From Paraglaciecola mesophila (lineage in GTDB: Bacteria > Pseudomonadota > Gammaproteobacteria > Enterobacterales > Alteromonadaceae), in contig NZ_CP047656.1 in assembly GCF_009906955.1 (NCBI RefSeq), forward strand, positions 434,001 through 498,000: a DNA stretch of 64,000 nucleotides, written 5' to 3'. How positions within the stretch are numbered: the stretch's first letter is position 1; each line of letters opens with the position of its first letter. Below the pieces are notes generated by a model, which saw only the letters and a list, made by a program, of their open reading frames with translations, had not been told where the DNA came from and did no database searches. The translations under genes were made by a program, and so were the position numbers. Positions 10,731 to 19,696 of the stretch are shown here, piece by piece.

Positions 10731-12164
10731 TCAATGGGCGGGTACAAACTGCGCAACGCCTAAGGCATCGGTCTTATTGGTTTGTTTGGCTAATATAGCC
10801 TGGGGGGCCACATTGATACGTAAATTCATATCGGCTTCTTTACGCAGCACGTCACCGCGCAATGAGTTGGCAAATACATCGGTGATTTTGACATCGACGA
10901 ATCCACCGATCATATCTGGCGTACCTTCAAAGTTAACCACTCGGTTATTCTCAGTACGTCCAGAAAGCTCCATCGGATTCTTCTTAGATGGACCTTCAAC
11001 TAAAATGCGTTGTTCACTATCGATCATATTACGTGCAATGCGCAATGCTTGTTGGGTAATACGATTTTGCAGTAGCTGCAAGCGTTCTTTTTTCGTCGCT
11101 TCAGATACATCGTCCGGCAAATCCGCTGCAGGGGTACCAGGGCGTGCACTGTAAATAAAGCTGAAACTTAAGTCGAAATTCATAGCTTGAATTAAATCCA
11201 TCGTCGCTTCAAAGTCAGCATCGCTTTCACCTGGAAAACCAATGATAAAATCAGATGACATACTTAAATTCGGGCGGATTTTTCTGAGTTTACGAATTTT
11301 CGATTTGTACTCTATAGCTGTATGGCCACGTTTCATTAAATTCAATACACGATCAGAACCTGACTGAACAGGAAGATGTAAATGATCCACTAATTCAGGG
11401 ATGGTCGCGTATGCTTCGATAATATCATCAGTAAATTCAACTGGATGTGAAGTGGTGTAGCGAATGCGATCGATTCCGTCAATAGATGCAACCATTTCTA
11501 GCAGCTCGGCAAAGGTGCATATGGCGCCATCGTGATGCGGTCCACGAAAGGCATTCACATTTTGACCTAACAGATTCACTTCACGCACGCCTTGTTCAGC
11601 CAATTGAGCCACTTCAAGTAATACATCATCTACCGGACGACTGACTTCTTCACCCCGGGTATAGGGAACAACGCAGAATGTGCAGTATTTAGAGCAGCCT
11701 TCCATGATCGATACGAACGCCGTCGGGCCTTCAGCTTTGGGTTCAGGCAGGCGATCAAACTTTTCAATTTCTGGGAAGCTAATATCTATAACTGATGAAC
11801 TGCCACCTTTAATTTGATTGATCATTTCGGGCAAACGATGAAGGGTTTGCGGACCGAATACTAAATCAACAAATGGTGCACGCTGGCGAATGACTTGACC
11901 TTCCTGAGAAGCCACACAACCGCCCACACCAATAATTAACTCTGGCTTGTCTTGCTTAAGGTTTTTCCAACGACCCAGTTGATGAAATACTTTTTCTTGT
12001 GCTTTTTCTCGAATAGAGCAAGTGTTAAGTAGTATTATATCGGCCTCTTCTGCGGTGTCAGCAACTTGATATCCATGGGTTGAATCCAATAAATCAGCCA
12101 TCTTTTGCGAGTCATACTCGTTCATCTGACAGCCCCAAGTTTTAATAAAAAGTTTTTTAGTCAT
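10731..12164 (-). CDS. miaB: tRNA-2-methylthio-N6-dimethylallyladenosine synthase
   Basis: MiaB is a radical-SAM methylthiotransferase that converts i6A37 to ms2i6A37 in tRNAs reading UNN codons. The 477 residues include the N-terminal UPF0004 domain with three cluster cysteines (Cys12, Cys49, Cys83), the radical-SAM CxxxCxxC motif at Cys157, Cys161 and Cys164, and a C-terminal TRAM domain. It is the first gene of the miaB-ybeZ-ybeY-corC-lnt operon. A 453-bp gap upstream separates it from the divergent kdsA and must hold the operon promoter. Confidence 0.99.
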   Translation of the reverse strand: MTKKLFIKTWGCQMNEYDSQKMADLLDSTHGYQVADTAEEADIILLNTCSIREKAQEKVFHQLGRWKNLKQDKPELIIGVGGCVASQEGQVIRQRAPFVDLVFGPQTLHRLPEMINQIKGGSSSVIDISFPEIEKFDRLPEPKAEGPTAFVSIMEGCSKYCTFCVVPYTRGEEVSRPVDDVLLEVAQLAEQGVREVNLLGQNVNAFRGPHHDGAICTFAELLEMVASIDGIDRIRYTTSHPVEFTDDIIEAYATIPELVDHLHLPVQSGSDRVLNLMKRGHTAIEYKSKIRKLRKIRPNLSMSSDFIIGFPGESDADFEATMDLIQAMNFDLSFSFIYSARPGTPAADLPDDVSEATKKERLQLLQNRITQQALRIARNMIDSEQRILVEGPSKKNPMELSGRTENNRVVNFEGTPDMIGGFVDVKITDVFANSLRGDVLRKEADMNLRINVAPQAILAKQTNKTDALGVAQFVPAH

Positions 12165-12617
12165 AACGCCGTGTACTTACCTTTGATGTGAAATCTTTGC
12201 TTAACAAAGCAATGCAATCTATTGATGCCCCTAAATACAAATGACAGCTAAAAGACAATATAGCGCCGTACGTGCAAAATTGAGCAAAATCGAACCGCGT
12301 ATTTTACGGGTTATTATGGCGCTAGGCTAGTTTTATCCGGTTGGAATCGCGGAAAATTCCATAGAATCTGCAGTGTTGTAAACGAAATGTTCCACATTGG
12401 CCAATTCGAAAGGAACGCGTCGAGAGATAGACCAGTTTAGGATATGAATAACTATGCATTTTTGGCAAACGCTTTGTAACTTAAAATATAAATTTAGCTC
12501 GCTCGCTATTGTGCTTCTTTTCGTAAGAACTAAGTGAAGTTCATCGGTGCTAAATGCTATTAAAGCGCATGAAGCCTTGGTATTCTTGCGCTTCAGGATA
12601 ATTCTAAGGCGTAATAA
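12165..12617. other. Divergent miaB/kdsA intergenic region with inverted repeats
   Basis: This 453-bp non-coding gap separates divergent miaB and kdsA. I see no ORF worth calling and no tRNA. Two structured stretches stand out: a nested inverted repeat at 12261-12324 (outer TAGCGCC/GGCGCTA; an inner AACC-CGT/ACG-GGTT stem with one bulged G) and a 7-bp inverted repeat at 12564-12594 (AAGCGCA/TGCGCTT) just upstream of the kdsA ribosome binding site. No clear sigma70 promoter was identified. Confidence 0.55.
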
Positions 12618-13469
<852 letters not shown>

Positions 13470-13577
13470 CAGATATACACTTGGTTAGCTGAGAGGTTTT
13501 GAGCATACCGGAAAACTCGGCACGCTCAGAACGTCTAGATAAGAATGCGTTAATGCTTTAAATGAGTAACGCGTATA

Positions 13578-13865
13578 TTACTCTGATAAGCTCGCTGTTT
13601 GTGCAGTATTGCCAGCGCGCTTGTCTTGTGCAAGAGCAACGTCTTGTTGGCTTTCACCTAAGCTTTTTTCAAGGCCCGTAGCGATGGCGTGTAAAGCGTG
13701 TGAGCTGTCGGTGTTGCTGATTTCAGCTAACATAGATTGTAAATTTGCTTCGATTTGTTCTGTCACATACATAGAAGTAAGATCGAACTCTTGAGCGAAA
13801 GTGGACTGACTGAATACTAATGCAAATAAACTGCTTAAAACTAAATTTTTACGATTTTTCATCAT
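13578..13865 (-). CDS. Small exported protein of unknown function
   Basis: This 95-residue protein has a clear Sec signal peptide: Lys/Arg-rich N-terminus, hydrophobic core LVLSSLFALVF and probable cleavage after STFA before QEFD. The mature part, about 70 residues, is acidic and predicted helical, has no cysteine, and has no motif that I recognise. A start at ATG 13865 or 13862 is favoured because an AGG-type ribosome binding site lies just upstream; a GTG at 13871 is less likely. It lies between kdsA and the divergent LysR gene and appears monocistronic. It is probably a periplasmic, lineage-specific protein. Confidence 0.65.
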   Translation of the reverse strand: MMKNRKNLVLSSLFALVFSQSTFAQEFDLTSMYVTEQIEANLQSMLAEISNTDSSHALHAIATGLEKSLGESQQDVALAQDKRAGNTAQTASLSE

Positions 13866-14081
13866 TATCACCTAAAGTATATTAATGTTATATGTAAACA
13901 TATTTATCTAATTGTTAAATAAATACGCATATTGTTAACCCTTGTTTTAAAAGGGTATTTATCTTTGACGGATTAAATAATATACAATTATTGCGCGTTA
14001 TAAAAATGACAATAAGTATGGTTATGGATTAGAAAAACTAATGATGGTACGCTTAGCTGATATTCCTCAAATGCAGACGTT

Positions 14082-14993
14082 ATGAATCGTAGGTTACCAC
14101 CACTTAATGCACTTAAAGCCTTTGAAGCGGCTGCTCGGCATTTGAGTTTTACCCGCGCTGCAGATGAGTTGTTTGTGACGCAAGCCGCAGTGAGTCATCA
14201 AATCAAATCACTAGAAGAATTTTTATCGATGAAACTCTTCATGCGGAAAAATCGCTCTTTGTTATTAACGGAAGAAGGTCAGGGGTATTATTTAGATCTC
14301 AAAGATATTTTCCAAGCGTTGCATGAAGCAACCCAGCGGTTACTTGCGAGAGGTGAAAAGGGCGCTATTACAGTGGCATTACCACCGAGTTTTGCTATTC
14401 AATGGCTTGTACCGCGTTTAAATCAATTTAGCCAGTCAAACCCTGATATCGATATTCGCATTAAAGCCGTTGATTTTGACGAGGGCTTTTTAACGGACGA
14501 TGTAGATGTCGCTATTTATTATGGTCGTGGCAAATGGCCGAATGTATATGCCCAAAAACTTCATACTGAATATTTGACGCCGGTATGCTCACCACTGCTT
14601 TTCCAAGGGCAGAAGCCGTTGGAAAAACTATCTGACTTAAAGCATCACTTATTGCTCCATGATTCATCAAGAGAAGCATGGAAAAACTGGATTAAGCATT
14701 TTCATATATCCGGTGTGAACGTTAATCAAGGCGCCATATTCAGTCACTCAATGCTGGTATTACAAGCGGCCGCATTAGGCCAGGGTATCGCTTTGGGTCA
14801 CAGTGTGCTTGCGCGCCCTGAGATTGAATCTGGGCGCTTGGTTTGCCCGTTTGATGAACGCCTGATTGCCACCAATGCTTATTATGCTGTGTGTCATCAA
14901 TCACAAGCTGAATTAGGTAAAATAGTGGCGTTCTTGCAATGGCTGCAAAGCCAAGTAGAAGATGAGCAGGAGAATGATGATTTTAACGGATAA
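14082..14993 (+). CDS. gcvA: LysR-family regulator, GcvA-like
   Basis: This 303-residue LysR-type regulator has an N-terminal winged helix-turn-helix (about residues 8-66, with FTRAADELFVTQAAVSHQIKSLEE) and a substrate-binding co-inducer domain. The opening RRLPPLNALKAFEAAARHLSFTRAA is typical of GcvA, the glycine cleavage regulator. The downstream order toward ygdD and rlmM matches E. coli gcvA-ygdD-rlmM, which supports the name. The glycine cleavage genes are not in this window, so target genes are inferred. Its stop codon lies within the beginning of the downstream hydrolase gene, suggesting coupling. Confidence 0.9.
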   Translation: MNRRLPPLNALKAFEAAARHLSFTRAADELFVTQAAVSHQIKSLEEFLSMKLFMRKNRSLLLTEEGQGYYLDLKDIFQALHEATQRLLARGEKGAITVALPPSFAIQWLVPRLNQFSQSNPDIDIRIKAVDFDEGFLTDDVDVAIYYGRGKWPNVYAQKLHTEYLTPVCSPLLFQGQKPLEKLSDLKHHLLLHDSSREAWKNWIKHFHISGVNVNQGAIFSHSMLVLQAAALGQGIALGHSVLARPEIESGRLVCPFDERLIATNAYYAVCHQSQAELGKIVAFLQWLQSQVEDEQENDDFNG

Positions 14994-15594
14994 CGCACAA
15001 GCGCCTATTGCCCACTTAATATTAGCCCATGGTGCTGGGGCAGGTATGAACAGTGATTTCATGGAGACGGTGGCAAGGTTATTTGCTAACCGCCACGTGA
15101 GCGTTACGCGATTTGATTTTGAATATATGCAGAAAGCTGCATCATTAAACCGTCGTCAGCCACCGGATAGAATGCCTAAACTACAAGCATATTTCGAGCA
15201 CATTATTGCGTCATTAGAGTTATCGGTGCCGCTTTTTATCGGTGGTAAGTCTATGGGCGGTCGCGTCGCATCCATCTTGTTAGATACATCACCAGCAGCA
15301 GGGGGAATTTGTTTTGGCTACCCATTTCACCCTCCCGGTAAGTTAGACAAACTAAGAACAGCACATTTAGAAGTGCTACAAAAACCATTATTTGTCGTTC
15401 AAGGTAGCCGCGATACTTTCGGCACCCAAGACGAAGTGAAAAATTATTTGTTGCCTAATAATATTGAAACGCATTTTTTAACCGATGGTGATCACAGCTT
15501 TAAGCCACGTAAGCGTTCAGGATTCACCCAAGAGGCGCATATTTTGGAAGCGATTAACGCAAGCGTTGCGTTTATTGAGCGACAGGTAGCCTAA
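14977..15594 (+). CDS. Alpha/beta hydrolase of the KANL3/Tex30 type
   Basis: This small cytoplasmic alpha/beta hydrolase has about 205 residues. It starts with LILAHGAGAG (oxyanion-hole region), has the nucleophile elbow GGKSMGGR, a catalytic Asp in QGSRDTFG and a His in GDHSFKP. This matches the KANL3/Tex30 dienelactone-hydrolase-like family, whose substrates are poorly known. The start was chosen at ATG 14977 because AGGAG lies just upstream; ATG 14974 or 14962 are alternatives. The gene overlaps the end of gcvA. It is inserted between gcvA and ygdD, which are adjacent in E. coli. Confidence 0.85.
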   Translation: MILTDNAQAPIAHLILAHGAGAGMNSDFMETVARLFANRHVSVTRFDFEYMQKAASLNRRQPPDRMPKLQAYFEHIIASLELSVPLFIGGKSMGGRVASILLDTSPAAGGICFGYPFHPPGKLDKLRTAHLEVLQKPLFVVQGSRDTFGTQDEVKNYLLPNNIETHFLTDGDHSFKPRKRSGFTQEAHILEAINASVAFIERQVA

Positions 15595-15668
15595 TATAGC
15601 GCTCTCAACGAAATGCGTTATTGACGTAGTTCTTAATGATGAATAGCCAGGTGTGAAAGGAAAGTGAA

Positions 15669-16043
15669 ATGAAGATTTATCTTGTGATTGGCACTGTGAG
15701 TGCGATGCTTGCCGTTATACTCGGCGCATTCGCCGCTCATGGTTTGAAAAATCAATTGTCGGAGCCGCTTTTAGCGGTGTTTCAAACGGGCGTTCAGTAT
15801 CAGATGTACCACAGCTTAGGGCTTATTTTGTTGGTATTAACAGCGCAATTTATGCCGAGTGCGCAGCTTGTATGGTCAGCTGGATTTATGAGTGCTGGCA
15901 TGGTGCTTTTCAGCGGCAGTTTATATTTATTAGCCATTACAGGTATTAAATGGTTCGGGCCAGTGACACCCCTTGGTGGGCTTTGTTTTATCATTGCGTG
16001 GGGTTTATTTATTTTTGCAGCATTCAAAGGATTAAAATTGTAG
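15669..16043 (+). CDS. ygdD: DUF423 membrane protein YgdD
   Basis: This 124-residue inner-membrane protein of the DUF423 family has four predicted transmembrane helices. The signature GAFAAHGLK follows the first helix and YQMYHSLGLI opens the second. The function is unknown. Its stop codon is immediately followed by the rlmM start, so the pair is translationally coupled, as in E. coli. The ATG is preceded by AAGGAAAG at good spacing. Confidence 0.93.
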   Translation: MKIYLVIGTVSAMLAVILGAFAAHGLKNQLSEPLLAVFQTGVQYQMYHSLGLILLVLTAQFMPSAQLVWSAGFMSAGMVLFSGSLYLLAITGIKWFGPVTPLGGLCFIIAWGLFIFAAFKGLKL

Positions 16044-17114
16044 ATGGCTGGATTAGCGTTATATTGTCGTACGGGTTTCGAGAAAGATTTAGCCAATGAA
16101 GTCTTAGAAAAAAGCGCTGCGCTGAATGTTTACGGTTATCCTGAGCTCAAAGCCAACAGTGGTTTAGTACTTTTTCATTGTTATCAAGAACAAGATGCAG
16201 ACGCATTAGCCAAAAGATTGCCTTTGTCTAGCTTGATATTTGCCCGCCAGCTTTTTGCTTTTAGTGAACGCTGTGAACAGTTAGACACCAATGATCGTAT
16301 TGGACCAATTTTAAACGGCTGCATTGAGTTTCCCGAATGCGGGGAATTACGTGTTGAACATGCTGACAGCACTGAAGGGCGCGAAATTTCAAAGTTTTGC
16401 CGAAAAATAAGTGTCCCTCTGCGCCAAGCCCTCAGAGGTAAGCGCATTTTAACCCCGTTAGAGCGCAGCAATTTACCCGTGTGCCATGTATATTTTGAAG
16501 ACAGCACTACCGCAATTGTTGGGTACTCTTATCCCGACAATAATTCACCACACCCATTAGGCATTTTACGTTTAAAGTTTCCAAATGAGGCGCCTAGTCG
16601 CTCAACGTTAAAACTTGATGAAGCATTTCAATTATTTATCCCCAAAAAAGAACACGGTAGACGCTTGTCCGGGGGATTACACGCAGTGGATTTAGGCGCT
16701 TGTCCAGGTGGCTGGACTTACCAACTGGTTAAAAGAGGGATGTTTGTCGAAGCGGTTGACAATGGCGCGATGGACGAAGCATTGATGGCGACAGGCCAAG
16801 TTCGTTACTGTCCAGAAGATGGTTTTAAATTTCAGCCGCGCAAGAATAACGTGTATTGGTTGGTATGCGACATGATTGAGCAGCCACAGCGCGTTGCTAA
16901 ATTAATGGCAACGTGGATTGCGACTAAGCGCTGTGAAGAAACGGTGTTTAACCTTAAGTTACCGATGAAAAAACGTTACGAATCCGTTAAAGAAGCATTG
17001 GAAATCATCGATCAGTGTATTGATCAACATCGCGCTGGGCCGTATGATCTGCAAGTTAAACACTTGTATCATGATCGAGAAGAGGTAACCGTTCACCTAA
17101 GGTTGAAAACGTAG
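16044..17114 (+). CDS. rlmM: 23S rRNA 2'-O-ribose cytidine-2498 methyltransferase
   Basis: RlmM methylates the 2'-OH of C2498 in 23S rRNA using SAM. The 356 residues comprise an N-terminal THUMP-like domain (about 1-160) and a C-terminal Rossmann methyltransferase domain with the SAM-binding segment AVDLGACPGGWTYQL and the conserved VCDMIEQP segment. The ATG starts directly after the ygdD stop codon. The gene completes the conserved gcvA-ygdD-rlmM block. Its 3' end contains four GATC sites within 67 bp, discussed separately. Confidence 0.97.
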   Translation: MAGLALYCRTGFEKDLANEVLEKSAALNVYGYPELKANSGLVLFHCYQEQDADALAKRLPLSSLIFARQLFAFSERCEQLDTNDRIGPILNGCIEFPECGELRVEHADSTEGREISKFCRKISVPLRQALRGKRILTPLERSNLPVCHVYFEDSTTAIVGYSYPDNNSPHPLGILRLKFPNEAPSRSTLKLDEAFQLFIPKKEHGRRLSGGLHAVDLGACPGGWTYQLVKRGMFVEAVDNGAMDEALMATGQVRYCPEDGFKFQPRKNNVYWLVCDMIEQPQRVAKLMATWIATKRCEETVFNLKLPMKKRYESVKEALEIIDQCIDQHRAGPYDLQVKHLYHDREEVTVHLRLKT

Positions 17115-17236
17115 TACAGCGAATTACTTATAGGTAACGAAACTTTACACTATAAAAAACAATAAGTTATAAGTATTGTGTAAGCTGATGATATGTTGAG
17201 CTCGCTGAATTAAACAGTGCGTAGATGTAAGCGATC
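17010..17236. promoter_or_regulatory. GATC cluster upstream of seqA
   Basis: Dam sites occur at 17010, 17022, 17046, 17073 and 17233. Four fall inside the last 105 bp of rlmM, spaced 12, 24 and 27 bp, and one lies three bases upstream of a candidate -10 element of seqA. SeqA binds pairs of hemimethylated GATC sites at about these spacings, so the cluster could serve autoregulation. That role is inferred. Confidence 0.4.
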
Positions 17237-17238
17237 AG

Positions 17239-17244
17239 TATAAT
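17239..17244 (+). promoter_or_regulatory. Candidate seqA promoter -10 element
   Basis: A consensus TATAAT lies 33 bp before the seqA ATG. No good -35 hexamer is present 16-18 bp upstream. A GATC site ends three bases before it. Confidence 0.4.
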
Positions 17245-17276
17245 AATGAACAGAACATAGACAGTAGTGACATTAA

Positions 17277-17801
17277 ATGAAGAACATTGAAATAGAAGAT
17301 GATTTATACGCCTATATAGCGTCACAAACGCAGCATATTGGTGAGACGGCCTCAGATATTCTGCGCCGTTTGGTTATGCCAGAAAACACAGTTGTAAAAA
17401 CGGTCGTTGCGCCTAAACCAAGCACGACAACAAAAACGCCGACAGGGGATGTATTTAGTCAAATTACCACAAAAGATTTGCTTGAATACCCCAAGATGGT
17501 CGAGCGTTTTCTAAAGATTTTGTCAGTTCTGGAGAGCATACATGGCTCTCAGTTCGACGAAGTACTCACGTTAAGTGGCAGAAACCGCGTTTATTTTGCA
17601 AAAGATAAAGAAACGTTGTTGCAAGCCAGTAGCGTGACAAACCCAAAACAAATCGGTGAGTCCGCGTTTTGGGTCATGACTAACAATAATACAGCTAAGA
17701 AAGCGTCGTTAATTAAAGAAGTCGCAGAAGTATTAGGTTACAACGCGAACGATAGTCAACGCTTAGCCGCATTATTTGCACCGGAATTATATGAAGACTA
17801 A
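17277..17801 (+). CDS. seqA: Negative modulator of replication initiation SeqA
   Basis: SeqA binds hemimethylated GATC sites, sequesters newly replicated oriC and helps organise nucleoids behind the fork. The 174 residues show the N-terminal oligomerisation motif MKNIEIEDDLYAYIASQTQ, a variable Thr/Pro/Lys linker (about 40-60) and the C-terminal DNA-binding domain with SGRNRVYFAKDKETLL and GESAFWVMTNNNT. It is 13 bp upstream of pgm, the same pairing as in E. coli. Its presence implies Dam methylation in this organism. Confidence 0.97.
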   Translation: MKNIEIEDDLYAYIASQTQHIGETASDILRRLVMPENTVVKTVVAPKPSTTTKTPTGDVFSQITTKDLLEYPKMVERFLKILSVLESIHGSQFDEVLTLSGRNRVYFAKDKETLLQASSVTNPKQIGESAFWVMTNNNTAKKASLIKEVAEVLGYNANDSQRLAALFAPELYED

Positions 17802-17814
17802 CTAAAGGATCTAC

Positions 17815-19464
17815 ATGGCTATTCACTCAGAAGCAGGTAAACCCGCGTCACAAGAACAACTCGTTAACGTTGCGCATTTAATTAGTGCCTATTACAGCAA
17901 TAAACCTGATAAAAGTGACGTCAGCCAAGGGGTAACGTTTGGTACATCAGGGCACCGTGGAAGTGCATTTAAAAACACGTTTACCGATACCCATATTGCG
18001 GCAATTAGCCAAGCATTAGCTGAATATCGCACGGCTAATAAGATTTCTGGACCTATGTATGTAGGTATGGATACCCACGCTTTATCTGAAGCGGCCTTCA
18101 CCACTGCTATTGAAGTGCTCGCAGCGAATGAAGTCAATTTGGTAGTGCAACAGGACCGAGGTTACACGCCAACGCCTGTTATTAGCCATGCCATTCTTGA
18201 TTACAACGAAGGAAGAACGTCAGCCTTAGGGGATGGCGTGGTCATTACACCGTCGCATAATCCCCCAGAAGACGGTGGGTTTAAATATAATCCACCGCAT
18301 GGCGGCCCCGCCGACAGCGATGTAACGAATCAAATTCAAGCCCGGGCCAATGAATTAATTCAAGGTGACTTGCAAGATGTTAAGCGTATGCCTTATCAAA
18401 TTGCATGCGATACGGGCTTAGTGCAAGAAGTCGACTTTGCTGATAACTATATTAATCAGTTGGATCAAGTTATCGACATGCAAGCTATTGCTGATGCTGG
18501 GTTAAAACTGGGAACAGATCCTTTAGGTGGTGCGGGTTTACATTACTGGGAGAAAATAGCCAAACGTTATAATTTGGATATAGAAGTCGTTAACCAAAAG
18601 GTCGATCACCAATTCGCTTTTATGCGCCGAGACAAAGACGGCAAATTGCGTATGGATTGTTCATCACCTTATGCCATGGCTGGCTTAATTGATTTGAAAG
18701 ATCGATTTGACTTGGCTTTTGGTAACGATCCAGATTTTGATCGCCACGGTATTGTGACGAAAACAAACGGATTGATGAACCCAAATCACTACCTTGCAGT
18801 GGCAATAGATTACTTGTATTCACACCGCAAAGATTGGCCCGCGGGTTTGAAAGTGGGAAAAACACTGGTCTCTAGTAGTATGATTGACCGCGTAGCACAG
18901 GATACGGATTTAACCGTGGCAGAAATGCCGGTTGGTTTTAAATGGTTTGTGCAGGGGCTACTCAATAGTGAAATTGGTTTTGCGGGTGAAGAAAGTGCCG
19001 GCGGTATCTTCTTGCGTCGCAACGGTAAGCCATGGGCGACGGATAAAGATGGCATTATTTTATGTTTGCTAGCGGCAGAAATACTTGCGGTAACGGGTAA
19101 AGATCCAAGTGAACATTATCAAGCCTTTACTGAAAAATTTGGCGCTCCTTTATATACCCGTATCGATGTTGCAGCCACACACGCGCAGAAGCAAGCCCTG
19201 AGCAAAGCTGATAAGAATGCAATTACATCAACTGAGTTAGCAGGTGAGCCTATTGTGTCGATTCAGACCCATGCAGCAGGCAATAATGCGGCTATCGGGG
19301 GGGTTAAAGTCGCGACTGAGAATGGTTGGTTTGCTGCACGCCCATCGGGTACCGAAGAAATTTATAAAATATACGCTGAGAGCTTTAATGGTGAAAAGCA
19401 TTTACACCTTTTGATCGAAGAAGCACAGAATCTCGTGGCGCGAATATTTGAAAGTGTCGATTAA
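17815..19464 (+). CDS. pgm: Phosphoglucomutase (alpha-D-glucose-specific)
   Basis: Pgm interconverts glucose-1-phosphate and glucose-6-phosphate. The 549 residues are full length for the bacterial alpha-D-phosphohexomutase family. The phosphoserine loop TPSHNPPEDGG contains Ser147; the metal-binding loop GNDPDFDRHG and the phosphate-binding segment RPSGTEEIYKIYAES are intact. It is probably cotranscribed with seqA (13-bp gap with AAAGGA ribosome binding site) and is followed by a terminator. The next gene, glgP, makes its substrate glucose-1-phosphate. Confidence 0.98.
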   Translation: MAIHSEAGKPASQEQLVNVAHLISAYYSNKPDKSDVSQGVTFGTSGHRGSAFKNTFTDTHIAAISQALAEYRTANKISGPMYVGMDTHALSEAAFTTAIEVLAANEVNLVVQQDRGYTPTPVISHAILDYNEGRTSALGDGVVITPSHNPPEDGGFKYNPPHGGPADSDVTNQIQARANELIQGDLQDVKRMPYQIACDTGLVQEVDFADNYINQLDQVIDMQAIADAGLKLGTDPLGGAGLHYWEKIAKRYNLDIEVVNQKVDHQFAFMRRDKDGKLRMDCSSPYAMAGLIDLKDRFDLAFGNDPDFDRHGIVTKTNGLMNPNHYLAVAIDYLYSHRKDWPAGLKVGKTLVSSSMIDRVAQDTDLTVAEMPVGFKWFVQGLLNSEIGFAGEESAGGIFLRRNGKPWATDKDGIILCLLAAEILAVTGKDPSEHYQAFTEKFGAPLYTRIDVAATHAQKQALSKADKNAITSTELAGEPIVSIQTHAAGNNAAIGGVKVATENGWFAARPSGTEEIYKIYAESFNGEKHLHLLIEEAQNLVARIFESVD

Positions 19465-19525
19465 AAAAAGTTTGTTTATTTTATGTTATCAATAATGAAG
19501 TGATTTGTTGTATAGCCATTTAAGC

Positions 19526-19559
19526 AAGGCGGTTGAATACGTATTCAGCCGCCTTTTTT
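19526..19559 (+). terminator. Intrinsic terminator after pgm
   Basis: A nearly perfect palindrome of 13-15 bp (one T-G wobble) is followed by a run of T. The GC-rich base (GGCGG/CCGCC) carries an AT-rich upper stem that pairs almost to the centre, leaving little loop. The upper stem coincides with the operator-like palindrome at 19533-19548. Confidence 0.88.
19533..19548. promoter_or_regulatory. Operator-like palindrome inside the pgm terminator
   Basis: The 16-mer TTGAATACGTATTCAG shares 14 of 16 bases with the palindrome at 31145-31160 upstream of the maltodextrin-type transporter. It has the central CG and dyad symmetry typical of LacI-family operators. It lies 149 bp upstream of the glgP start. 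Binding by the LacI regulator encoded at 34658-35677 is inferred. Confidence 0.45.
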
Positions 19560-19696
19560 GTTTTGTTAACGTATTTTTAACAGAAAACTGTGCTTTTTCC
19601 TGCTAAAACTATCTCAAGTTTATTTTTGTAATTTTATTACGGTTTGTAATAGCTGCATGTTAACCATATTTTAACAAATGAAGATGAGATAGCATT

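Noticed and set aside
10723..11154. A 143-aa plus-strand open frame over miaB
   Set aside because: It is antisense to the 3' part of miaB, which has full-length radical-SAM and TRAM domains.
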